From Candidatus Heimdallarchaeota archaeon (GTDB taxonomy: Archaea; Asgardarchaeota; Heimdallarchaeia; Hodarchaeales; Hodarchaeaceae), in the NCBI GenBank assembly GCA_020353515.1, contig CP070695.1:3223532-3287531 (forward strand): a stretch of 64,000 bases of DNA, given 5' to 3'. The translations under genes and the position numbers were made by a program. Below are positions 55,404 through 64,000 of this stretch, piece by piece. The number at the start of each line of letters is the position of its first letter. The stretch's first letter is position 1. Below the pieces are notes generated by a model. That model did not search any database. It had not been told where the DNA came from and saw nothing but the letters and a program-made list of their open reading frames with translations.

Positions 55404-56534
55404 ATGAAAAACAATAATGATTTCGTTGTCACACCATATGAAGTACAGGGAAAAGTGGACTATAACAAGCTTATGGAACGATTTGGAACAGAACCAATAG
55501 ATCAGGCTTTACTAGAAAGAATCCGAAAGCATACTGGTGATTTACATTTCATGTTACGTCGTGGAACCTTCTTTACTCATCGAGATATGAATTTTATCCT
55601 AGATGAATGGGAGAAAGGTAATAAATATTATCTTTACACTGGTCGGGGCCCCTCTGAGGATATTCACCTTGGACATCTGGTTCCATGGATTTTTACTAAA
55701 TGGTTGCAAGATAAATTTAAAGTCAAGTTTATATTCCAACTTACTGATGATGAAAAATTCTTGATTGAAGAAAAATTAAGCAAAGAAGAAACATATTCCT
55801 TTGCAATTGAAAACGCTTGTGATGTGATCGCTTTAGGATTTGATCATAAGAATACTGAAATTATTATCGATACAGACAATGCTCAAACATTCTACAACAT
55901 TGCCCTTCCTGTTGCCAAGAAAATCACTTATTCAACGGTAAAAGCATCTTTTGGATTTGATAATTCCATAAATATTGGAAGTGTCTTTTATACAAGCATC
56001 CAAGCTGTTCCTGCAGTTCTTGAAAGTGTCAGACAAGGAAAAAACATTCCCTGTCTCATTCCTCACGCGATAGATCAAGACCCTCATTTCAGATTAGCAC
56101 GTGATGTACTTCCAAGATTGGGATACTACAAACCAGCCAGCATCCAATGTTCATTCCTTCCTGCTCTTGGTGGGCCTGAAGGTAAGATGTCTGCTTCTGA
56201 TCCCACTCAAACAGTATATGTTACAGATGACCCCAAAACTGTTGAAATGAAGATCAAAAAACATGCATTCTCTGGAGGACAAGTATCTGTAGCTGAACAC
56301 CGAAAGAAAGGGGGGGATCCAGATATTGATGTTAGTTTTCAATGGCTAAAAATCCTCTTTGAACCTGATGATAAAAAGATCAAGACAATAGAGGAGGATT
56401 ATCGGAATGGAGATATGCTTACTGGAGAGTTAAAAGCAATTTTAATCGAGAAAATCAATACATTCCTTGAAAGTCATAGATCAAAACGTGAAAAAGCACG
56501 AGATCAGTTGGATAATTATTTAGTCAAAGATTAA
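55404..56534 (+). CDS. trpS: Tryptophanyl-tRNA synthetase, archaeal/eukaryotic type
   Basis: A 376-residue class I aminoacyl-tRNA synthetase charging tRNA-Trp. 'YLYTGRGPSEDIHLGHLVPW' holds the HIGH-type motif HLGH, 'GGPEGKMSASDPTQT' the KMSKS-type loop. 'VPAVLESVRQG', 'IDQDPHFRLARDV' and 'CSFLPALGG' are typical of the archaeal/eukaryotic form. The N-terminal 60 residues match archaeal TrpRS; the extra eukaryotic N-terminal domain is absent. ATG 55404 has GGAG nine bases upstream and is chosen over ATG 55389. Confidence 0.95.
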   Translation: MKNNNDFVVTPYEVQGKVDYNKLMERFGTEPIDQALLERIRKHTGDLHFMLRRGTFFTHRDMNFILDEWEKGNKYYLYTGRGPSEDIHLGHLVPWIFTKWLQDKFKVKFIFQLTDDEKFLIEEKLSKEETYSFAIENACDVIALGFDHKNTEIIIDTDNAQTFYNIALPVAKKITYSTVKASFGFDNSINIGSVFYTSIQAVPAVLESVRQGKNIPCLIPHAIDQDPHFRLARDVLPRLGYYKPASIQCSFLPALGGPEGKMSASDPTQTVYVTDDPKTVEMKIKKHAFSGGQVSVAEHRKKGGDPDIDVSFQWLKILFEPDDKKIKTIEEDYRNGDMLTGELKAILIEKINTFLESHRSKREKARDQLDNYLVKD

Positions 56535-56535
56535 T

Positions 56536-56580
56536 TGTTTTTATCACCCTCTCCCTTATTACTTTTTGAATAGATCAGGA
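56536..56580 (+). terminator. Probable T-rich terminator after trpS
   Basis: Directly past the trpS stop is a TTGTTTTTATC tract, followed about 25 nt later by another T-rich run. Both fit archaeal termination. Confidence 0.35.
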
Positions 56581-56650
56581 GGAGTAAAGGCCAGAAATCC
56601 TCTTAAAACTCCTAAATCATTCTTGTTTATTACTCTTGGAGGTTAAGAAA

Positions 56651-56968
56651 GTGTTTATTGTATGTGTAACTGTCTTTGTTAAACCCGAATATCGAGACGC
56701 GTTTATAGAAGCTTCCTTAGAGAATGCTAGAAATACAAGAAATGAACCTAAGAACTTACGATTTGATGTCTTACAATGCTTAGATGACCCTGATCGTTTC
56801 TTCTTATACGAGGTCTATCAAGACGAAACTGGCATGAATGATCACAAAACCACTAGCCATTATCAAAAATGGCGAGAGACTGTCGAAGAAATGATGGCAA
56901 AACCCCGTGAAGGCATCAAACATAAGAATCTATTTCCAATAACAGAAGAATCTTTTCTGTCAAAATAG
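56651..56968 (+). CDS. Antibiotic biosynthesis monooxygenase-fold protein (LsrG/ABM-like)
   Basis: A 105-residue ferredoxin-like-fold protein of the ABM family: 'VTVFVKPEYRDAFIEASLEN', 'RNEPKNLRFDVLQCLDDPDR', 'YEVYQDETGMNDHKTTSHY'. The His of 'HKTTSHYQKW' is the conserved active-site residue. Members include small quinone-forming monooxygenases and the autoinducer-2 phosphate isomerase LsrG, and this sequence is closer to the latter in length. The start is GTG with GGAGG eight bases upstream. The next gene begins nine bases after its stop, in one operon. Confidence 0.82.
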   Translation: MFIVCVTVFVKPEYRDAFIEASLENARNTRNEPKNLRFDVLQCLDDPDRFFLYEVYQDETGMNDHKTTSHYQKWRETVEEMMAKPREGIKHKNLFPITEESFLSK

Positions 56969-56977
56969 GAGAGAAAA

Positions 56978-58150
56978 ATGGAATTTGAGTTTCTTCCTAC
57001 TCCCTGTATTTTCTTTGGTCCCAAACAGTTTCATAAAATTGGAACTCTTGTGAAAGAGCTTGGTTCACGATTATTGATCGTTGCAAGTGGAAGTGCATTA
57101 AACTCTCCTGAGACGAGAGAAACGGTTTCAACCTTAAAGCAAGAGATTGAGTTTGATACCTTTTTAGTTACAGGAGAACCAACTATCGAAACCATTGATT
57201 CTGGTGTTCAAAAAGCTCACGATTTCAAAGCAGATGTGATTATGGGACTTGGTGGGGGAAGTGCTATTGATGGCAGTAAGGCAATTGCAGGCTTAATCAC
57301 AAACCCAGGGGGATCAGCTAGAGATTATATGGAAGTGATTGGGAGAGGATCTGTTATTACTCAACCTTCACTACCCATCGTAGCAGTGCCTACAACAGCA
57401 GGTACTGGTAGTGAGGTTACAAAAAATGCAGTGATTTTAGCAGAGAAGGAAAAATTTAAAGCTAGTATTCGTAGTCCCCTTTTAATCCCCAAAATAGCAA
57501 TCATTGATCCAAGGTTGATGCAAGCAGTTCCACCTTCTGTTACTGCAACTTGTGGAATGGATGCTTTAACGCAACTGATTGAGGCTTACACATCAAATAA
57601 AGCTCAACCATTAACAGAAACATTAGCTTTACTGGGAGTCAAAAAAGCAACAAAATCTCTTTTAATCTGTTACAAAAAAGGAGAATCTTTAGAAGCGAGA
57701 GAAGATATGGCTTTAGCTTCATTATTAAGTGGAATCTGCTTAGCAAATTCAGGTTTAGGAGCTGTACATGGATTCGCCTCACCTATGGGAGGATTGAAAA
57801 TCCCTCATGGAGTTATATGTGCAGCTCTCCTAGCACCCACAATCGAAGCAAACATCAAGCAATTGACAATGAAAGACCCAAAAAATACAGCACTTAAAAA
57901 ATATGCAAAATTAGGAGAAATTGTCTCTGGAAAGACAATTCCATCGATTAATGATGCTCATATTGCTCTAATAAATTACTTGAAAACCTTAACAAAACAA
58001 TTAAATATCCCAACTTTGTCGAAATTTGCATTATCTGATTCTGATGTTCAAACTATTGTTGATAACGCAATTAAGTCCTCAAGTATGAAGTATAATCCAA
58101 TCAAATTGAAAAAAGAAGTATTAAAAGAAATATTACATCAAATCATTTGA
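56978..58150 (+). CDS. Iron-containing alcohol dehydrogenase
   Basis: A 390-residue group III (iron) alcohol dehydrogenase. The dinucleotide motif is 'GLGGGSAIDGSKAIA', followed by 'VPTTAGTGSEVTKNAV'. The metal-ligand region has 'GMDALTQLIEAY', 'LGAVHGFASPMGG' and 'KIPHGVICAALLAP', with Asp and three His in the usual positions. It reduces aldehydes or oxidises alcohols with NAD(P); the substrate cannot be read. GGAGAG precedes the ATG. It lies in a two-gene operon with the ABM-fold protein. Confidence 0.9.
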   Translation: MEFEFLPTPCIFFGPKQFHKIGTLVKELGSRLLIVASGSALNSPETRETVSTLKQEIEFDTFLVTGEPTIETIDSGVQKAHDFKADVIMGLGGGSAIDGSKAIAGLITNPGGSARDYMEVIGRGSVITQPSLPIVAVPTTAGTGSEVTKNAVILAEKEKFKASIRSPLLIPKIAIIDPRLMQAVPPSVTATCGMDALTQLIEAYTSNKAQPLTETLALLGVKKATKSLLICYKKGESLEAREDMALASLLSGICLANSGLGAVHGFASPMGGLKIPHGVICAALLAPTIEANIKQLTMKDPKNTALKKYAKLGEIVSGKTIPSINDAHIALINYLKTLTKQLNIPTLSKFALSDSDVQTIVDNAIKSSSMKYNPIKLKKEVLKEILHQII

Positions 58151-58152
58151 AA

Positions 58153-59301
58153 CTAATCTGATCCAAGTATTTGATGAGCTTCTTTCAGTTGGTCAATTAT
58201 TGGAATATTTTGTGGACATTTCTCGAGACACTCTTCACATTCAATACAAGCTGTTGCATCTTTGCCAGGTAGCCACCGCAGCTTCCCAATCTGAGCATAC
58301 ATCACTTTTGAGTCTTCCTTTTGCCCATATACTTGATATCGAATTAAAAAGTTGAAGATTTCCTTGATATTTACCTCATTTGGGCAGGGCATACAATAGC
58401 CACAACCAGTACAGACCACATCAGAGAGTTCCTTGAATTTAGCTGCGATGTTCTTAATCCGGTCTTTCTCCTCAGTAGATAGTACATTATAATCTTCTTT
58501 TGACACTAATTTTAAATTTTCATCCAACATCTGGTCAGATCCCATCCCTGAAAGAGCAACCGACACATTGGGATTATTGAGCACGAATTTCAAAGCTAGA
58601 TCCACAAAGTTATTTCTACCCTCGGTAGTCCAGTGTTGCATTGATTCAGGGAGAGGAGAACCTGCTAACCTGCCACCCCCGACAGGCCCCATGATCGCAA
58701 CACCTAATCCTTTTTCAGCGGCATATGCCAACATCTCTTCGTTCACTTGATCAATGATGTTGTATTGCACCAACATCAGTTCAAAATGCCCAGTATCAAT
58801 TATTTCCTTGAGAACTTCTGGTGTATCATGAAATGAGAATGCAATATGTTTGATTTTTCCAGCTTCTTTTGCTGCCTTTGCTCTTTCGATGAGATTTAAT
58901 CCTATAATTTTTTCCTTGAATGTTTTACCATTAATGCCATGGAAGAGATAAAAGTCCAAGTAGTCAACATCGAGTTTCTCCAGCTGTTCATTGAGATACT
59001 TATCGTAATGAGCAGACTCTGTGAAATCAGGCATTCCTACAGGACATTTCGTTGCAAGAATCACTTTTTCGCGATAACCGTCCTTTAATGCCTGTCCGAC
59101 AACAATCTCACTTTCCTTATCATGATATGGATAAGCAGTATCGATATAATTAATACCAGAGTCAATTCCTTTTCTAATTAACCGAATCGCTTCTTCACGA
59201 TTAATCGCGGGTTGTCCAGGTTTTAGTGTTGGAAGTCTCATACATCCAAATCCTAAAGCAGATACTTTTATACCTGTATTTCCTAATTTTCTATAATTCA
59301 T
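58153..59301 (-). CDS. Aldo/keto reductase with C-terminal ferredoxin-like domain
   Basis: A 382-residue protein. The AKR barrel at residues 1-280 has 'LGFGCMRLP', 'YIDTAYPYHDKESEIVVG' with the catalytic Asp and Tyr, and 'LATKCPVGM' with the Lys. The fourth residue, His, is in 'FYLFHGI'. A C-terminal 4Fe-4S part has 'CTGCGYCMPCP' and 'CIECEECLEKCPQ'. This is the YhhX/oxidoreductase type with ferredoxin tail common in anaerobes; its electron donor or acceptor may therefore be ferredoxin. It is the last gene of a minus-strand run. Confidence 0.88.
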   Translation of the reverse strand: MNYRKLGNTGIKVSALGFGCMRLPTLKPGQPAINREEAIRLIRKGIDSGINYIDTAYPYHDKESEIVVGQALKDGYREKVILATKCPVGMPDFTESAHYDKYLNEQLEKLDVDYLDFYLFHGINGKTFKEKIIGLNLIERAKAAKEAGKIKHIAFSFHDTPEVLKEIIDTGHFELMLVQYNIIDQVNEEMLAYAAEKGLGVAIMGPVGGGRLAGSPLPESMQHWTTEGRNNFVDLALKFVLNNPNVSVALSGMGSDQMLDENLKLVSKEDYNVLSTEEKDRIKNIAAKFKELSDVVCTGCGYCMPCPNEVNIKEIFNFLIRYQVYGQKEDSKVMYAQIGKLRWLPGKDATACIECEECLEKCPQNIPIIDQLKEAHQILGSD

Positions 59302-59351
59302 AATCTTTTGATTCCTTTTTTCTTGTGATAAGATGCTTTTCGAGTATGCAG

Positions 59352-60764
59352 TTAGGCTGATTTGTCGATCTTTGTTTGATGGAGTTCTTTGAGTTTTTCC
59401 TTAACGCTCTTTAGTTTTTCGCCATATAGACCAAAATAGTTAATAAAAAGGATTGATAATAGAGAGGCAACTGCTGGGAATATAGAGAAGAGGAGTCGAA
59501 GACCTAAACGAAAATCTTCTAATTTTTGAGGATCGACAGCTTCACCAAAATATTGTTCCCACCCAAAACCACTAAAGACTACTGCAATAGAAACGAAGAC
59601 AAGAATGATTGATAAACGCATTATGAACGCATTAACTCCATAATAGGCTCCTTCCCGCCTAACTCCTGTGCGAATTTCATCTTCATCTATAATATCACTC
59701 ATAATGAGGTCTTTCAAGTACAAACTACCAGCTATGCCAATACCAAGAAAGAAAAAGCTCAGAACTCCTAGAATCCAGTCATCGATGACAAAAAATGGTA
59801 ATAATCCTAATATCAGAACAGCTAATGATATCATCCATGTTTTTCTTAAATCACCTAATCGATTTCCTACATATTTCCACAGGTTAACGAATATAGCGGC
59901 AGAAATAAAAGTAAATCCCAAAAGGATTCCCACTAGAAATGTAGGAATGTCCTGTAATACAGATGTTGCATATAATGGAGCAATGGTTGTTAAAATACCG
60001 AAAACATACCAGCTAAAGGTATTTGCTACCACAAAAATTTGAAAATATCTGTTCTTTAAAGTATGGAGAAAAGCATTTTTCCATTCAGGGACATTTAATG
60101 CATCATCCACAAATTCTGGCCGCTCTCGAAAAGCTCCACCTCTAATCCCGATGAAATAACATATGAAAACAATTATCCCAATAACTATCCCAGCAAGCTG
60201 ATATTGTCCAATGGTCGTTACTTGATCAGTTTCTCCTTTTAAATCCGAAATTATTAATGTAGGAACAATGAATGCGATTAATAATCCCATAATTAAGAAA
60301 ATCTGGCGAAAATTATTTGCTTTCGCTCTATCGTCCTCTGTTTGATACATTTCAGGAAAGAGACTAGTCATATTCAGTGAATTTGTCGTATAGATTGTAT
60401 CCCATAGCACGATTATTCCTAAAAAGTAAAAGTAGCTCCAATCTAAATTCCAAAACGGTGGTGTCCAGATCAAAATCATAATTGCGGATAATGGGATGAA
60501 TGAACCCACAATAAACGGTATACGACGACCCCAACGAGTTTTTGTCCTATCAGAAATCAGTCCAATAAGGGGATCGTTTATTGAATTCCATAACGACCAT
60601 GCAATAAATCCTAATGCCATGTGAATTACATTAAGACCAATGACAGCGTAATAGAAAGTAAATATAAGAAAACTAAAATTTTGATATGAAATTGCATCTC
60701 CCATTGTGGCAAGAGCAAAAAAAATAGGATTACCTGGTGTATATTCAGTTTCTGATTTTTCCAT
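59352..60764 (-). CDS. Glycoside-pentoside-hexuronide (GPH) type sodium/cation symporter
   Basis: A 470-residue MFS transporter with 12 helices. The N-terminal signature is of the MelB group: 'NDPLIGLISDRTKTRWGRRIPFI', with cation-site-like Asp, and 'FWAPPF'-like 'IWTPPFWNLDW'. It would import a sugar or uronide together with a cation. AAGGTGA before the ATG is a good ribosome-binding site. The gene follows the ThDP enzyme by 15 nt and precedes the aldo/keto reductase by 50 nt, which links the cluster to carbohydrate uptake. Confidence 0.85.
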   Translation of the reverse strand: MEKSETEYTPGNPIFFALATMGDAISYQNFSFLIFTFYYAVIGLNVIHMALGFIAWSLWNSINDPLIGLISDRTKTRWGRRIPFIVGSFIPLSAIMILIWTPPFWNLDWSYFYFLGIIVLWDTIYTTNSLNMTSLFPEMYQTEDDRAKANNFRQIFLIMGLLIAFIVPTLIISDLKGETDQVTTIGQYQLAGIVIGIIVFICYFIGIRGGAFRERPEFVDDALNVPEWKNAFLHTLKNRYFQIFVVANTFSWYVFGILTTIAPLYATSVLQDIPTFLVGILLGFTFISAAIFVNLWKYVGNRLGDLRKTWMISLAVLILGLLPFFVIDDWILGVLSFFFLGIGIAGSLYLKDLIMSDIIDEDEIRTGVRREGAYYGVNAFIMRLSIILVFVSIAVVFSGFGWEQYFGEAVDPQKLEDFRLGLRLLFSIFPAVASLLSILFINYFGLYGEKLKSVKEKLKELHQTKIDKSA

Positions 60765-60779
60765 ATTTGATTCACCTTT

Positions 60780-62543
60780 TTATTCTAGATAGGCAGGTTT
60801 TGGGACATCCCAAGCACCATATACAGGGCTTTCACTTAGAGGATGGTTTCTTTCAACGTTAACCCAGAGAAGAGTTGGTCCTTCTTGCCACTTAAGGGCT
60901 TCTTTAAAATATTTCTGAAACTCTTCTGGATTTTTGATCTTCTTTGCCCAACAACCAAAAGCTTCGGCTAACTGGGTAAAATCTGGGCTGTATGGTTTGT
61001 CGTTTCTAAGAAATTCAGTTCCATAAATACGATTTTTTCCATAAGCATTAATTTGTAAATCTCTAATTGATATCCAGCCAGAATTATCTGCAATTACTAT
61101 TACTATTGGAATTTTTAGCTGTTGAGCAGTTGCCAATTCTTGACAAGTCATTAAGAAACTTCCGTCTCCTTCTACTGAAACAACAGTTCGATTAGGATGA
61201 GCGAGTTTTACACCTATTGCTGCAGGAACACCAAATCCCATTGTACTAAAACCCCCAGATGATATATGTGTCCCTTCAGAAAGAATTTGAAATTCCTGAA
61301 AAAGAGCTGCTTGGGTATGACCTGCACTTGTTACCACATAACCATCTTTTGGTAAAGCTTTTCTTAATTCCATCAGGAGTCTGGAGATGGTCATTGGAGA
61401 TGTATGTTGTTTTAATGGTTCAAGTTTTTCAAACCAGTCTTTTCGTTGTTCTTCCAACCATTTAACGATGGGTTGGTTTGACAAATCAGCTTGTTTTTTA
61501 TTTCGGCTTTTTAATTCCAGAAATATTTGATTTAACGTGGTTTTAATATCTGAAAGGAGAGGTAAATAAACAGGATAGTTTTTTCCAAGTTCACCAGGAT
61601 CAATATCCACCTGAATGACTTTAGTAGGTGGAATTGAGAATGAGACCCCTTTTTCATAACTGCTTGTGGTTTCGTCTGCAAACCTACATCCTAAGGCAAG
61701 AAGTACATCAGCTTTACGAGTCAATTCATTTCCAATTGGGGAACCTTTAGTCCCAGGATAAAATCCAAATAAGGGGTGGTTTTCAACAAATGCTCCTTTT
61801 CCAGCTAATGTGGTACACACAGGAATTCCCAAAAATTCTGAAACTTGTTTAAGCTCAAGAAATGCTTTTGATGAAAGCACACCCCCTCCAGCTAGAATAA
61901 CAGGGTTTTTTGCTGCTAACAGAAGGTCAACCACTTGTTTAATTGCCTCTGGATCTGGAAAGACTCGTTGCTGGTTAATCACAAAAGGTGGATCGTTAAA
62001 AAGCTGCATCTCTTTTGCACTAGACTGGATATCCATTGGGAGATCAATATGAACAGGGCCAGGACGCCCTGTTACAGCTGTTTTAAACGCGTTATGTAAC
62101 ACCCAGGGTAGCTGATCTAAGCTTGTTACTTGGTAACTACGCTTAACAACTGGTTTCATTATTGAAGGGAAATCTGCCCAATGTTTACGTTCAATCTCTT
62201 GAAGAACACCGACACCTTGCCAATGGACATGAACTCCTCCAGTAATGACAATCATTCCGGTGGAATCAACAAATGCTGTTGCTACACCTATCACTGTATT
62301 ACATCCCCCTGGTCCAATGCTTGTAAAAACTACTAAAGGTTTTCCAGTTACACGGAAATATCCATCTGCCAAATGACACGCAGATTGTTCATGTCTTACT
62401 TGAATTAATGGAATTTCATGCTCTAAAAAGGCATCAACAAGTCCTAAACATCCATGGCCTGGAATTCCAATTGCATAAGGTACTTTTTGGGCTTTAATAT
62501 ATTTTGCTACTGCTTCTCCACCAGTGAGTCTAGATGTAGTCAT
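60780..62543 (-). CDS. Thiamine-diphosphate enzyme, acetolactate synthase-like
   Basis: A 587-residue three-domain ThDP enzyme. The N-terminal Pyr domain has the catalytic Glu in 'IQVRHEQSACHLADGY', and 'TSIGPGGCNTVIGVATAF' follows. The central domain has 'PVILAGGGVLSS'. The C-terminal PP domain has the metal site 'VEGDGSFLMTCQELATAQ' ending in 'VIADNSGWISI'. It resembles acetohydroxyacid synthase large subunits but also related carboligases and the trihydroxycyclohexanedione hydrolase group, so the reaction is uncertain. No small regulatory subunit gene is visible. ATG 62543 follows AGGTGAAAGAG and is used; the frame is open to 62609. Confidence 0.82.
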   Translation of the reverse strand: MTTSRLTGGEAVAKYIKAQKVPYAIGIPGHGCLGLVDAFLEHEIPLIQVRHEQSACHLADGYFRVTGKPLVVFTSIGPGGCNTVIGVATAFVDSTGMIVITGGVHVHWQGVGVLQEIERKHWADFPSIMKPVVKRSYQVTSLDQLPWVLHNAFKTAVTGRPGPVHIDLPMDIQSSAKEMQLFNDPPFVINQQRVFPDPEAIKQVVDLLLAAKNPVILAGGGVLSSKAFLELKQVSEFLGIPVCTTLAGKGAFVENHPLFGFYPGTKGSPIGNELTRKADVLLALGCRFADETTSSYEKGVSFSIPPTKVIQVDIDPGELGKNYPVYLPLLSDIKTTLNQIFLELKSRNKKQADLSNQPIVKWLEEQRKDWFEKLEPLKQHTSPMTISRLLMELRKALPKDGYVVTSAGHTQAALFQEFQILSEGTHISSGGFSTMGFGVPAAIGVKLAHPNRTVVSVEGDGSFLMTCQELATAQQLKIPIVIVIADNSGWISIRDLQINAYGKNRIYGTEFLRNDKPYSPDFTQLAEAFGCWAKKIKNPEEFQKYFKEALKWQEGPTLLWVNVERNHPLSESPVYGAWDVPKPAYLE

Positions 62544-62618
62544 CTCTTTCACCTGAATTAAGTGACATATTAAGTAGAATGGAGGCTGTTTTTGAATATT
62601 TAAGAACACTTTGAGATT

Positions 62619-62873
62619 TTAATCCAAGTCTTGATAGATATTAACGCCACATTTTGGACAATAAATTGAATCAGGGGGTAATTTAATCCCACATCTTCTG
62701 CAAAAGACATGTGTATACTTTTGTTCTTCCCTAATAACGTCTCTAAACCCAAAAGCCAGAGGAAGAAGTAGAAACAAGAATAAAAATGGAAAATCAAAGA
62801 AAATGAACAAGATTAGACTTATTACAGAAATTGTAATAGATATAATAAAGATTAAAGCCAATTTAGTCTCCAT
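62619..62873 (-). CDS. Small membrane protein with C-terminal zinc ribbon
   Basis: An 84-residue protein with two hydrophobic helices in residues 5-45, a basic loop and the zinc ribbon 'CRRCGIKLPPDSIYCPKC'. No family was recognised beyond the ribbon. It lies between the dehydratase and ThDP-enzyme genes, 27 nt and 75 nt away, and shares their strand. Confidence 0.7.
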   Translation of the reverse strand: METKLALIFIISITISVISLILFIFFDFPFLFLFLLLPLAFGFRDVIREEQKYTHVFCRRCGIKLPPDSIYCPKCGVNIYQDLD

Positions 62874-62900
62874 TCTGTTCCCAATTTTCTGGTTGATTAT

Positions 62901-64000
62901 TCAAAAAACTGCTCCTTTATCAGTAGAACGAACTAATTTGCGATATTTTTTCAAAACACTTCGATTTTTAGTGATCTTTTGAGGATTAGGGGTAAATTCT
63001 TGTAATCTAGTTTTTAATACTTTCTCCTCAAGTAATACATTTAATTTTCGATCAGGAATAGAATAAGATACTACATCGTTTTCTTTAATAACTCCTATTG
63101 GCCCACCAACAGCTGCTTCAGGAGAGACATGACCGATTACTGCTCCACGAGAGCTTCCAGAAAATCTACCATCAGTAACTAATGCAACATCCACCTCCAG
63201 TCCAGAAATTAATGAGGTGATCGAATGTTGCTCTCTCATCCCTGGTCCGCCGACAGGGCCCTCGTTCCTAACAATCATTACATCTCCAGATTTAATTTTA
63301 TCCGCCCAGAGTGCATCTAATCCAGATTCTAAAGATTCGAACACTCTTGCTGGCCCTTGATATTCCATCATCTTAGATTTTACAGCTACCTGTTTAATGA
63401 CAGCGCCATCAGGAGCCATATTGCCATATAGAATAGCAATTCCTCCTTGTTTTCGGACTGGTGTTTGTAAACTGTGAATTATAGAATCTTTGATTTTCTT
63501 AAAGGGAAAGAGATCAAGATTTTCTCTGATAGTTTTCCCTGTCACGGTTATAATCTCAGTGAAGAGGTTTTGAGCAAGTTTGGACATAATAGAAGGAATC
63601 CCTCCAGAACGATCCAGATGCCAAATAGAATGTGCTCCAGCTGGTTTTAATGAACACAAAACGGGAGTTTTTTGACTAATCTCATCAAATTTTCTCAGAT
63701 TGAGATCTAATTCAAGCTCTTCTGCTAAAGCGATTAAATGAAGTACTGAGTTTAGACTTCCCCCCAAAGCCATATCAATAGTAATAGCATTCATTAATGC
63801 TTTTTCATTCATTATCTGTTTTGGTAAAAGAGGGATTCTTAATAGATTCATGATTTGTTTGCCACTATTACGGGCGATTCTCAACTTGTCTGCCATTACT
63901 CCATGACTGGTAGCACAACCTGGTAATGACATTCCCAATGCCTCCGTGATAGCAGCCATGGTATTTGCGGTACCTAGCATACTGCAGGAGCCAGCAGAAG
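62901..64000 (-). CDS. Dihydroxy-acid dehydratase / sugar-acid dehydratase (IlvD/Edd family), C-terminal part
   Basis: About 366 residues are visible; the gene continues past the window's right edge. Seen are '[20 protein letters not shown]', 'AINLALGG'-like '[20 protein letters not shown]', '[18 protein letters not shown]', '[13 protein letters not shown]', '[20 protein letters not shown]' and '[11 protein letters not shown]'. These are the core motifs of the family. They do not separate the branched-chain enzyme, which acts on 2,3-dihydroxyisovalerate, from the sugar-acid dehydratases. The Cys before 'SMLGTANT' would be a cluster ligand. The neighbouring sugar symporter favours a sugar acid, while the acetolactate-synthase-like gene favours branched chains. 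Confidence 0.9.
   Translation of the reverse strand, partial: SAGSCSMLGTANTMAAITEALGMSLPGCATSHGVMADKLRIARNSGKQIMNLLRIPLLPKQIMNEKALMNAITIDMALGGSLNSVLHLIALAEELELDLNLRKFDEISQKTPVLCSLKPAGAHSIWHLDRSGGIPSIMSKLAQNLFTEIITVTGKTIRENLDLFPFKKIKDSIIHSLQTPVRKQGGIAILYGNMAPDGAVIKQVAVKSKMMEYQGPARVFESLESGLDALWADKIKSGDVMIVRNEGPVGGPGMREQHSITSLISGLEVDVALVTDGRFSGSSRGAVIGHVSPEAAVGGPIGVIKENDVVSYSIPDRKLNVLLEEKVLKTRLQEFTPNPQKITKNRSVLKKYRKLVRSTDKGAVF

Noticed and set aside
55208-55417. Possible 69-residue + strand protein before trpS
   Set aside because: It overlaps the trpS start, has no ribosome-binding site and has a composition unlike real proteins here.

Overview
The window is a gene-dense, AT-rich stretch (roughly one third G+C by eye) of an archaeal chromosome. 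The archaeal signs are an archaeal-type SecY, tryptophanyl-tRNA synthetase, archaemetzincin, TATA-box promoters, anti-Shine-Dalgarno matches of the GGAGGTGAT type, frequent TTG starts, and surface proteins ending in a short motif, one membrane helix and a basic tail. The mix of large NosD-like beta-helix surface proteins, zinc-ribbon proteins, a leucine-rich-repeat protein, TPR proteins and many small membrane proteins fits an Asgard archaeon (Promethearchaeota) best. That placement is inference, because no rRNA or tRNA gene was found and no search was run. Both ends are cut inside genes: SecY on the left, an IlvD/Edd dehydratase on the right.

Layout. 1-10.5 kb: end of secY, an ICMT-like membrane methyltransferase, a PadR regulator with a likely autoregulatory operator, a 1178-residue surface protein, small membrane proteins, a GNAT enzyme and a double HTH-RAM Lrp-type regulator. 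10.7-20.3 kb: an M14 carboxypeptidase, a permuted solute-binding protein flanked by imperfect direct repeats, a VOC epimerase-like protein, a dihydrolipoamide dehydrogenase-like enzyme, NAD(P)H-hydrate epimerase and an Asp/Glu-racemase family protein. 20.4-33.3 kb: an LRR protein, two NosD-like surface proteins, an Eis-like acetyltransferase, a fused ChlI-ChlD chelatase ATPase, a zinc-ribbon protein and an HD hydrolase. 33.6-44.7 kb: a flavoprotein/ferredoxin pair, a TPR protein, a GH127 glycosidase, a DUF998-like protein, a metallo-beta-lactamase-fold protein and membrane proteins. 44.8-54.5 kb: branched-chain aminotransferase, lipase, a nitroreductase-diheme membrane fusion with an upstream ferredoxin gene, a GDT1-type cation exporter, an old yellow enzyme, an SDR and an enoyl-CoA hydratase. 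54.6-64 kb: archaemetzincin, TrpRS, an ABM/Fe-alcohol dehydrogenase pair, and a minus-strand run of IlvD/Edd dehydratase, zinc ribbon, ThDP enzyme, sugar symporter and aldo/keto reductase.

Three places deserve most attention. (1) 46870-49682: a Cys-rich 4Fe-4S protein followed 26 nt later by a protein with two extracytoplasmic nitroreductase domains fused to a membrane domain with two exact H-x13-H pairs, as in ferric reductases. This is a candidate transmembrane electron-export unit. (2) 27481-32185: a cytosolic zinc-ribbon protein and a beta-helix receptor-like membrane protein, adjacent and cotranscribed, ending in the same unrecognised domain of about 155 residues. (3) 13064-15629: diverged direct repeats carrying remnants of two neighbouring genes bracket a solute-binding protein gene whose two halves are in permuted order.

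No CRISPR array, insertion sequence, rRNA or tRNA gene was seen. Many genes appear to start at TTG, so several starts given here are chosen from ribosome-binding sites and not from the longest reading frame.
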